Source: Clostridia bacterium (GTDB lineage Bacteria > Bacillota > Clostridia > Oscillospirales > Acutalibacteraceae). Taken from it: 58,627 nt of DNA. Position 1 is the stretch's first letter. The number at the start of each line of letters is the position of its first letter. This document shows positions 52,799 through 58,627 of this stretch, piece after piece. The position numbers were made by a program, and so were the translations under genes. Location of the stretch: contig JAFRNP010000116.1 in assembly GCA_017430145.1 (NCBI GenBank), positions 1 through 58,627 on the forward strand. Reading direction: 5' to 3'. The notes below the pieces were generated by a model. That model worked only from the letters and a program-made list of their open reading frames with translations. It was not told where the DNA came from and ran no database searches.

Positions 52799-53458
52799 TT
52801 ATTTCCATACAAAAATATCGGCGAGGTCGGTTTCCCCGTTGTCGATCAGCAGGTTCTGTCCCGACATGGAGCGGTTGGTCAGCGTCAGAAACACCGCCCA
52901 GTCGGCGACCTCGTCGGGCGTCATCCATTTTTTCATGGGGGTCACGTCCATGATCCGCCGCCAGCAGTCGGGATCTTCCGTGACGGGGGCGTTGAGCGGC
53001 GTCAAAACGCCGCCGGGGGAGATCGCGTTGCAGGTGACGCCCAGAGGCGCCAGCCGGACCGCGACGTTTTTCATATACCCCACGAGCCCCGCCTTGGCGG
53101 CGGCGTACAGCGGAAATTCCCTGCCCGTGATGCTGGACGCGGAGGCGTTGAACAGCACCGAGCAAAGCGCCGGATTATCGGCGATGTATTTTTCGGTCAC
53201 GTTGACGGCGCCCGTCAGGTTGTTGCCGATGTCGTCGCCGCTGTTCTGCGCGCCGGCGTTATTGAAGATCACATGAACGTCCGGGATCTTCGGCAGAGCC
53301 GCCGCGTCCCGGATATCCGCCATATAATGGATATACGCCGGATGGGTAACGGCGGCGGGCGCCAGATCGATCCCGTAAACGGTGTGCCCCAGCGATAGAA
53401 AGCGTTTGACAGCCGCGGCGCCGATGCCGCCCGAAGCGCCGGTGATCAGAACGTTCAT
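52799..53458 (-). CDS. Short-chain dehydrogenase/reductase
   Basis: A 219-residue classical SDR. TGASGGIG (6-13) binds the nucleotide, NNAG (66-69) follows, and Ser near 108 with YAAAK (Y118, K122) completes the catalytic set. ISPGGVLTPL comes after. Substrate and direction are unknown. The start ATG 53458 overlaps the stop of the VUT transporter gene (ATGA) and has GGGAGG upstream; longer frames to 53596 overlap that gene and were dismissed. Confidence 0.85.
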   Translation of the reverse strand: MNVLITGASGGIGAAAVKRFLSLGHTVYGIDLAPAAVTHPAYIHYMADIRDAAALPKIPDVHVIFNNAGAQNSGDDIGNNLTGAVNVTEKYIADNPALCSVLFNASASSITGREFPLYAAAKAGLVGYMKNVAVRLAPLGVTCNAISPGGVLTPLNAPVTEDPDCWRRIMDVTPMKKWMTPDEVADWAVFLTLTNRSMSGQNLLIDNGETDLADIFVWK

Positions 53459-54183
53459 ACCGCAGCCTCCCGTTTTCTGTAATCCGCGCCGACGCCGTCG
53501 CGTTCCCACTGTTTCAGGACGTAATAGCCGATCGGCGAAAAAACGACCTCCATCACGAGTTCCAGCCCTGCGCCGAGCAGTGAGCAGGTCACGCACTGCA
53601 CGGCCGTCCAGTGAAAACCGTCCCAGTAGATCGGGGCGAACACCGTAAAGGTCAGCACGGCAAAGATCAGGTTGTCAAAAAACTGGCCGAGGAACGTGGA
53701 GATATAGCTGCGCGTCACGAACGCCGCCTTTCCGTCCGGGTTTTTCTTAAACAGCCTGCCGATGCCCCAGTTCATGAAGTTATTGATGACGGCAGAGCAG
53801 AAAAAGGCCACGGTACTGCTGAGCAATATGAACCATGTCCCCCCGATGATGGAATTGAAAGCGGTGTAATCCGTTTCGGTGGGGATCACGCTGACGATGT
53901 AGTAGATCAGGCACACCAGCAGGTTCACGGCGATGGCAAAAAGGCTCAGCTTCGTCGCCGCCTTCGGGCCGAACGCCTTTGTTACGATATCCATACACAA
54001 AAACGACAGCCAGGACACTAAGATCCCGCCGTCGAGAGCAAGCAGCTCCGACTGATAGATCGTCTTGTTGGCGAGCAGATTCATACAGACCACCGAAATG
54101 GCAAACAGCGCGGGAATGACCGCAGGGATACTGCGGAACAGGCGTTTCGTATCCGCCAGTTCCTCTTTCAGTCGATTTTTCAT
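53455..54183 (-). CDS. VUT family (YhhQ/QueT-like) queuosine precursor transporter
   Basis: A 242-residue membrane protein with about six helices. SIPAVIPALFAISVVCMNLL, then DGGILVSWLSFLCMDIVTKA and FGPKAATK are hallmarks of the VUT (formerly DUF165) family, whose members take up preQ0/preQ1 or related bases for queuosine synthesis. INNFMNWGIG and FLGQFFDNLIF follow in the second half, as in the family. AGAGGA precedes the ATG. It is the first gene of a three-gene unit and is preceded by a leader that looks like a preQ1 riboswitch, which supports the substrate call. Confidence 0.8.
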   Translation of the reverse strand: MKNRLKEELADTKRLFRSIPAVIPALFAISVVCMNLLANKTIYQSELLALDGGILVSWLSFLCMDIVTKAFGPKAATKLSLFAIAVNLLVCLIYYIVSVIPTETDYTAFNSIIGGTWFILLSSTVAFFCSAVINNFMNWGIGRLFKKNPDGKAAFVTRSYISTFLGQFFDNLIFAVLTFTVFAPIYWDGFHWTAVQCVTCSLLGAGLELVMEVVFSPIGYYVLKQWERDGVGADYRKREAAV

Positions 54184-54197
54184 TTTTGTTTCCTCTT

Positions 54198-54242
54198 TGG
54201 TTTTATTATTTTAAGCGAAGGATTTAGAGCCCGAACTCCGCT
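54198..54242 (-). promoter_or_regulatory. Candidate preQ1-I-like riboswitch
   Basis: In the minus-strand leader, AGCGGAG (54236-54242) pairs with CTTCGCT (54214-54220) over a 15-base loop starting TTCGGG. An A-rich tail, TAAAATAATAAAACC, ends just before the ribosome binding site AGAGGA. A short stem, a loop beginning UUC, and an A-rich tail whose end can pair with the loop (CC with GG) is the layout of preQ1-I pseudoknots. Only two tail-loop pairs are evident, so the call is tentative. Confidence 0.45.
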
Positions 54243-54273
54243 GATACGGCGCCGTCAGGCGGCGCTTGCCGGT

Positions 54274-54302
54274 ATTATAGCACATCTTTTTATGAAAAGC
54301 AA
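54274..54302 (-). promoter_or_regulatory. Promoter of the VUT-SDR-MFS operon
   Basis: Minus-strand TATAAT (54274-54279) is perfect and is preceded by TGC (extended -10); TTGCTT (54297-54302) stands 17 bases upstream as a weak -35. A GCGCCG/CGGCGC hairpin (near 54250-54266) starts the leader. Confidence 0.65.
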
Positions 54303-54350
54303 TCAAAAAAAAGAATTTCCGCGCCGCCAAAAAAGATTTTCCGCGCCGCC

Positions 54351-54379
54351 TTGCAAAAAGGCGTCTGACGTGGTATCAT
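54351..54379 (+). promoter_or_regulatory. Promoter of the Cys-cluster protein and CapA-like genes
   Basis: TTGCAA (54351-54356), 17 bases, TATCAT (54374-54379). Just upstream, TTTCCGCGCCGCC is repeated (54316-54328 and 54338-54350). The leader would be about 87 bases. Confidence 0.55.
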
Positions 54380-54472
54380 GATTCATACAAACCGAAAACG
54401 TGTCCGCCGATCAAGGTGGTCTTTACCGAGGACTTTACGGTCTGTCTGACCAAACCGAAAGGAAGAAAACGC

Positions 54473-54991
54473 ATGTCCACCGATTATGATGATCTTTACC
54501 GAAAGCTTTACCGTCTGTTTGACGGCGTCACGCCCTTAAAAACAGACTGCGGCGTACTGTGCAAAGGCGCCTGCTGCCGGGGCGACGGCGAAACGGGGAT
54601 GCTGCTGTTCCCGTTTGAAAAGACCTCGCTGCCGGTCCGGGAGGAAAACGGGCGGCGGCTGGCGGTGTGCGACGGCACGTGCGACCGGAGGGCCCGGCCG
54701 CTGTCCTGCCGGATCTTCCCATTTTTCCCGACCCTCGATGAAAACGGCAGAGTCCGTATCGTCGCGGACCCCAGGGGGCGCGGCGTGTGCCCGCTGGTGC
54801 GGCACAGCGGGGAGGCGCTGTTTGACCCGCGCTTTCTGGGCAGGGTCCGCGCCGTCGGCTGTCTGCTCAAAAAAGACCCCGCCTGCCGCGCGTTTCTGAC
54901 GGCGGCGACTGCGGAGATCAACGAAACGAAAGCGCTTGCGGCGCGTTTTGATACTCGTTCCGACAAAAAGGAGGAAAAATCATGCATCTGA
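54473..54991 (+). CDS. YkgJ-like cysteine cluster protein
   Basis: A 172-residue protein with cysteines grouped in three places: DCGVLCKGACC (about 25-35), CDGTCDRRARPLSC (about 67-80) and GVCPLV (about 103-108). The C-x-x-x-CC start and the R-P-x-x-C-R-x-F-P element recall the YkgJ/UPF0153 family, thought to bind zinc or an Fe-S cluster. Function is unknown. ATG 54473 is used, with AAAGGAAG about 9 bases upstream; an earlier in-frame GTG would add 19 residues without a site. It overlaps the next gene by ten bases. Confidence 0.75.
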   Translation: MSTDYDDLYRKLYRLFDGVTPLKTDCGVLCKGACCRGDGETGMLLFPFEKTSLPVREENGRRLAVCDGTCDRRARPLSCRIFPFFPTLDENGRVRIVADPRGRGVCPLVRHSGEALFDPRFLGRVRAVGCLLKKDPACRAFLTAATAEINETKALAARFDTRSDKKEEKSCI

Positions 54992-56064
54992 TCTTTTGCG
55001 GCGACGTAGTGCCGACCCCGGAGACCCGCGCAGGCTTTGACGCCGGCGATATCGCAGCGCTCGTCGGCGACGCCGCCGACGTGATCCGCTCCGGCGATTT
55101 TGCCGTTGCCAATCTGGAGTGCGCCCTGACGGAAAGGGATACGCCGATCAAAAAGCTCGGCGCGCTTTTAAAAGGGGTGCCCGCCGACGCCGGCGTGTTC
55201 AGAAAGATGGGCTTTTCGCACATGGGCTTAAGCAACAACCACACGCTGGATTACGGCGTCGCCGGCATGCGCGACACGGTGCAGGCGGTCAAAGACGCCG
55301 GGATGGTCCCCTTCGGGTACGGCGAGAACGACCGGGACTCCCGCAAAACACTGTTCCTTGAAAAGGACGGCATGAAAGTCGGCGTGGTGGCGGTGTGCGA
55401 GCACGAATACACCTACGCGCTGCCGGACCGGTTCGGCGCGAACCCCTTTGACCCCTTCGACACCATGGAGGATATCGCCGACGCAAAAGCGGCGGCGGAC
55501 CGGGTCGTGGTGCTGTACCACGGCGGCAAGGAGCACAGCGTATATCCCTCCCCGCGCCTGCGCAAGGCCTGCCGCGCCATGGTGCGCGCGGGGGCAGACC
55601 TGGTACTGACCCAGCACAGCCACTGCATCGGCTGCCGGGAAGCCTACCGGGGCGGCGAGATCCTGTACGGGCAGGGCAATTTTCTGTTTCTGGAAGAAAA
55701 CGACAATCCCCAGTGGCACAGCGGCCTGATCGTTGACGTTACCTTCGGCAAAGAGACCGCCGTCCGGTACGTCCCCGTCGTGACGACAAAAACGGGCGTC
55801 CGCCTGGCAGACGCCGAAGAAAAGAAAACGCTGCTCGCGGCGTTCACGCAAAGCAGCGACGTATTACAGGATGAAAAACAGTGGCTCGCGCAGTGGGAGG
55901 CGTTCTGCCGCGCCATCCCCGATTACGAGAACGCCGTGCGCAACGCCTTCCGGGACATCCCGCCCGGCGATTACTGCAACCAGGTCTTTCCGCATTATCT
56001 GGACTGCGAGGCGCATACAGACGTGTGGCGCACGGTTTTTCCGAGCTGGCATAAAACCAACTGA
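54982..56064 (+). CDS. CapA-like metallophosphoesterase (poly-gamma-glutamate type)
   Basis: A 360-residue protein of the CapA/PgsA family. FCGDVVP (5-11) is the first metal motif, NLECALT (about 45-51) the second, SNNHTLDYG (about 83-91) the third, then YHGGKEHS and TQHSHCIG. The set shows a calcineurin-like metal-dependent phosphoesterase fold. Usual CapA proteins are exported, but no signal peptide or membrane helix is seen here, so it may act in the cytoplasm. It is co-translated with the Cys-cluster protein. Confidence 0.8.
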   Translation: MHLIFCGDVVPTPETRAGFDAGDIAALVGDAADVIRSGDFAVANLECALTERDTPIKKLGALLKGVPADAGVFRKMGFSHMGLSNNHTLDYGVAGMRDTVQAVKDAGMVPFGYGENDRDSRKTLFLEKDGMKVGVVAVCEHEYTYALPDRFGANPFDPFDTMEDIADAKAAADRVVVLYHGGKEHSVYPSPRLRKACRAMVRAGADLVLTQHSHCIGCREAYRGGEILYGQGNFLFLEENDNPQWHSGLIVDVTFGKETAVRYVPVVTTKTGVRLADAEEKKTLLAAFTQSSDVLQDEKQWLAQWEAFCRAIPDYENAVRNAFRDIPPGDYCNQVFPHYLDCEAHTDVWRTVFPSWHKTN

Positions 56065-56100
56065 CGTGCGCATCCCGCAAAAAAACAAAAAAATCAAAAA

Positions 56101-56139
56101 ATCGTCTGACAGAACATCGACGCTGTCAGGCGATCTTTT
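56101..56139. terminator. Bidirectional terminator
   Basis: ATCGTCTGACAG (56101-56112) pairs with CTGTCAGGCGAT (56123-56134), one mismatch, with CTTTTT after it on the plus strand and TTTTTGATTTTTTT on the minus strand. It separates the converging CapA-like and glycoside hydrolase genes. Confidence 0.85.
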
Positions 56140-56152
56140 TGAGAGAACTACG

Positions 56153-57811
56153 TTATTCGATTTCAACAAAACGTTTTTCATATTCGTCCCAAACCGACTG
56201 GATCTCCCTTAGTTCTTCGTCTGTAAGGGGCCAAAGCCCGTACAGCGACGGCACGCCGACGCTGACGGCCGCCCGGTTATGGTACAGGATATGCTGGCTG
56301 TTGCCGGTAAAAAAGTTTGCGCCGTCGGTATCGATCAGAGCGTTCGGGAACACCGCCCGGACGAAAGCCGCCCGGAATCTCATAATGGAAACCGTGGAAC
56401 GCTGCGCGGCGTTATAATCGTGCAGGCGGATCTGGTCGAAGACGTCTGCAAAATACGGGTGGGCGACGCTGGTGTTGATCAGCGCGTCCGGTTTCACGCT
56501 TTTGGCGATCCGGTAGACCGTCTCATAATACCGGTGCATCAGCTCCATACCGGCAACGCCCGGTTCATAAGGCGCGCCGCAGATATCGGACGGCGGAAGG
56601 CGGTAGATATAATCGAGCTTAAACCCGTCGCAATCCATGCAGCCTTTCCCGCTGCCGAGCAGCCGCCGGATGACCGTTTCCAGCCGTTCGCGGTACGCCG
56701 GGGACGTGGGGTCCGCCGTCACATTAACGCCGGCGTCCCGGATACACTCCGTATCCGACAGCCCGTCGGGCGCCCACAGCCGCCACCAAAGCAGTACCTT
56801 TCTGCCTTCGGCGTGCCTGCGGTCGCAAAATGCGCGCAGATCCGGCCACTTGTCCGCGTCCGGCTCCATAGTTCCGTAATCCGTCTGCCATTTATCGTCG
56901 ATGATGATAATACCCGGATCCAGCCCCGCACGGTCCATGCGGGCAATCATTGCCTCGTAATTGACCTGTGTTGCAGCCTGTTTGGTCCTCCCGCTGCCGT
57001 TGCCCATGATAAAAACCTGCTCCAGCCAGCCGCAAAAAATGGGACGCTTCCACCACGCCGGCTGACGGGCGGGATCCGGCGGCGCCGGATATCCGAAATA
57101 CGCGCGGCACCAGTCGGCATATTCGGCAATCAGACCGAAATCACTGTCCCCGAAGCCGAACCAGACGGTGGGGGCGGTCCACTGCGTCTCAAACGCGGCG
57201 CCGGTATCAAAGGGCAGCTCCAGCCACATGGCCTGCGGCTTGACATAACGGACGTTCAAACGCGAATAGACGTTTTTTCCTCTTTCCGCGGCAACGCCCA
57301 GCGCCATCACACTGTCGTTGCAGTCGTTAAAAAACGGGAACACAAAGGGCGGCGGGGACGCCATGCCGGGATACATAAACAGATCCTGTCCCACGAACCG
57401 CTTTTCCCGCTCATAGTCCATATCCTCCGCCTGACAGTACAGGCACGCGGAGACATAATAGCGGGCTGCAGGCGAATTTGCACCGCCGCGAAAATACAAA
57501 ATCCCCTTCGGCTGTCCGCCGCCCTGGACGCGCATCTCATAGGAGACATGGTCCCGGCAGACGCTGACGACGTATTCCTTTTTTTCCCACAGCGCGTTTT
57601 CCGCCCGCCAGACAAGCTTTGTGACGCCGTTTTCTTCCGTCTCGCCCGAATAATACAGGGAGAGGTCCGCATCCGTTCCTGCATCCGTTTCAACGGCCGA
57701 GGAGACCGGGAAGGAAAACAGCTGCCAGTCCGCCGCAAAAAAATCCAGCCGGCCGTTTTCCACCAGAAGGCGAAATCCCGGCCTGTCCGGAAAAGTAAAT
57801 TCCCGCCGCAT
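56153..57811 (-). CDS. Alpha-galactosidase-like glycoside hydrolase (GH36/GH31 clan)
   Basis: A 552-residue hydrolase. An N-terminal beta-rich domain (to about 250) is followed by a TIM barrel. IIIIDDKWQTDYG (about 299-311) resembles the substrate-binding strand of alpha-galactosidases, and CDGFKLDYIYRLP (about 393-405) contains the probable nucleophile Asp; QIRLHD further on may hold the acid/base Asp. There is no signal peptide, so it should act on imported oligosaccharides. I chose ATG 57811, with GGAGG 7 bases upstream, rather than ATG 57838, which overlaps the SGNH gene. Substrate is uncertain; alpha-galactosides are the first guess. Confidence 0.75.
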   Translation of the reverse strand: MRREFTFPDRPGFRLLVENGRLDFFAADWQLFSFPVSSAVETDAGTDADLSLYYSGETEENGVTKLVWRAENALWEKKEYVVSVCRDHVSYEMRVQGGGQPKGILYFRGGANSPAARYYVSACLYCQAEDMDYEREKRFVGQDLFMYPGMASPPPFVFPFFNDCNDSVMALGVAAERGKNVYSRLNVRYVKPQAMWLELPFDTGAAFETQWTAPTVWFGFGDSDFGLIAEYADWCRAYFGYPAPPDPARQPAWWKRPIFCGWLEQVFIMGNGSGRTKQAATQVNYEAMIARMDRAGLDPGIIIIDDKWQTDYGTMEPDADKWPDLRAFCDRRHAEGRKVLLWWRLWAPDGLSDTECIRDAGVNVTADPTSPAYRERLETVIRRLLGSGKGCMDCDGFKLDYIYRLPPSDICGAPYEPGVAGMELMHRYYETVYRIAKSVKPDALINTSVAHPYFADVFDQIRLHDYNAAQRSTVSIMRFRAAFVRAVFPNALIDTDGANFFTGNSQHILYHNRAAVSVGVPSLYGLWPLTDEELREIQSVWDEYEKRFVEIE

Positions 57812-57827
57812 CCTGCCGCCTCCGGCC

Positions 57828-58382
57828 TCAGCTGACATTGCGGATCACCTCCGCCGTCTGCTCTGCGCACCGTTTGATCCCCTGTTCGGAAAGATGGATG
57901 TTATCGTCGCAGACGTTTGCATAGATATCTTCGGCGACGACCGCATACAGGTCGTTGACCACGACGCCTGCCTTCTGCAGCTGAGGCACGATCAGTTCGT
58001 TGAACCGGCGGATAACGTCGTTATGGTTGTGCGGGTTCTCCTCTCTGACCGGCGTCGTCGTTGCAAAAACGACGGTTTTACCCCACGACTGCAGGATCTT
58101 AACCACCCGCATCACCTGCGACACGTACATATCGGGCGGCGTAAAGGGCCCGTCCCCGAACAGCTCGCAGATATCCCATTCGCCGCTGTTGAAATGGACG
58201 ATCTGCGCTTTTCCGATCTGCTCGCGGTAATCGAAGATCTGCCGCAGGATATATTGGATAAACCTGCCGTTGTCCTCCGGCTGCCAGACCTCATATCCGT
58301 CGCCGAGCAGCGCCGGGATCCTGCTGCCGTACCCCATCAGGCGGATGGAATCACCCAGCAGCACTACTTTTTTTGTCTCCAT
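57828..58382 (-). CDS. SGNH/GDSL hydrolase
   Basis: A 184-residue hydrolase. GDSIR (about 9-13) is block I with the nucleophile Ser, NSGEWD (about 65-70) stands for block III, where an Asn is usual, and DDNIHLS (about 164-170) gives the catalytic Asp and His. There is no signal peptide. Such enzymes often remove acyl groups from sugars, and it is encoded just before an alpha-galactosidase-like enzyme, so it may de-esterify the same oligosaccharide. ATG 58382 gives the usual start of the family (METKKVVLLGDS); the ribosome binding site GGTG is weak. Confidence 0.8.
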   Translation of the reverse strand: METKKVVLLGDSIRLMGYGSRIPALLGDGYEVWQPEDNGRFIQYILRQIFDYREQIGKAQIVHFNSGEWDICELFGDGPFTPPDMYVSQVMRVVKILQSWGKTVVFATTTPVREENPHNHNDVIRRFNELIVPQLQKAGVVVNDLYAVVAEDIYANVCDDNIHLSEQGIKRCAEQTAEVIRNVS

Positions 58383-58627
58383 AAAATTCACCACACGATC
58401 CGGACTGCACGCAGCGGAATGGGTCTCCGGGCGTTTGCGCCTGAATCGCTCCTTTCTAAAAAAACTATTTATAACCAAAAGGTTTTCCTTTAAGGCAACA
58501 CCGCATAATTCCGGTGTGCGGATTGCGCAGTAGATTTTTTCGTCAGATTGTACAGATTTGACGCCGTCAACCTGGCGGTTGGCAAGGAAAATCTGTGCAG
58601 GATGACGGAATAAAGATCAAGCAAGGC
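58383..58627. other. Non-coding end of the window with repeat-like sequence
   Basis: No convincing gene is seen in the last 245 bases. On the minus strand a weak promoter (TATAAA near 58466-58471) and an unused AAAGGAG occur before the SGNH gene. From about 58495 on there are dense inverted repeats (ACACCG/CGGTGT at about 58499-58518 and GCCGTCAACC/GGTTGGC near 58563-58583). The composition and symmetry look like the edge of a repeated or mobile non-coding element. No transposase is seen. Confidence 0.3.

Overview
The window looks like a chromosomal segment of a GC-rich, spore-forming Firmicute of the class Clostridia, probably Oscillospirales/Ruminococcaceae-like. The reasons are a Gram-positive CpsB/C/D capsule module with an LCP ligase, a SpoIVFA/SpoIVFB-like sporulation protease pair behind a sigma-E-like promoter, strong AGGAGG-type ribosome binding sites with frequent TTG/GTG starts, and canonical sigma-A promoters. 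This placement is inference; no rRNA or marker gene is present. No tRNA, rRNA, CRISPR array, phage gene or transposase was recognised.

Region 1 (1-16535, minus strand) is the most unusual part. A secreted and membrane-anchored VWA protein with a Gly/Phe-rich tail and a 1176-residue tubulin/FtsZ-superfamily protein lead off from a clear promoter. After a hairpin and a structured 398-base gap come two unknown proteins, a zinc-ribbon TRAFAC-type GTPase, a GAP1-like GTPase-associated protein, a degenerate protein-kinase-like protein, a Sel1-like membrane protein and a polytopic membrane protein cut by the window edge. Together they look like one envelope-associated NTPase system of unknown purpose.

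Region 2 (16706-18413, plus) holds a small Cys-rich protein and an FAD-dependent oxidoreductase. Region 3 (18585-30925, minus) is one 12.2-kb gene for a secreted 4070-residue protein with six degenerate repeats of about 455-600 residues and an amphipathic C-terminus.

Region 4 (31060-43755, minus) is a capsule/exopolysaccharide locus. In order of transcription it carries cpsC, cpsD, cpsB, LCP ligase, priming sugar transferase, an intergenic hairpin, a galacturonokinase-like GHMP kinase, nucleotidyltransferase, UDP-glucuronate 4-epimerase, UDP-glucose dehydrogenase (one-base frameshift), a PssD/PssE pair, a GT4 transferase and a CDP-glycerol-type transferase, then a terminator. UDP-galacturonate is the expected key precursor. 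No flippase or polymerase is present.

Region 5 (43782-47967, plus) is an Fe-S operon: cysteine desulfurase, NifU/IscU scaffold, NadA, MnmA and an Rrf2/IscR-like regulator. An inverted repeat covers the predicted transcription start. Region 6 (48052-51370) has the SpoIVFB/SpoIVFA-like pair divergent from an alpha/beta hydrolase and a HAD phosphatase. Region 7 (51401-54302, minus) is a VUT-family transporter - SDR - MFS operon with a candidate preQ1 riboswitch leader. Region 8 (54351-56139, plus) has a Cys-cluster protein and a CapA-like phosphoesterase. Region 9 (56153-58382, minus) has an intracellular alpha-galactosidase-like hydrolase and an SGNH hydrolase, followed by a repeat-like non-coding end.
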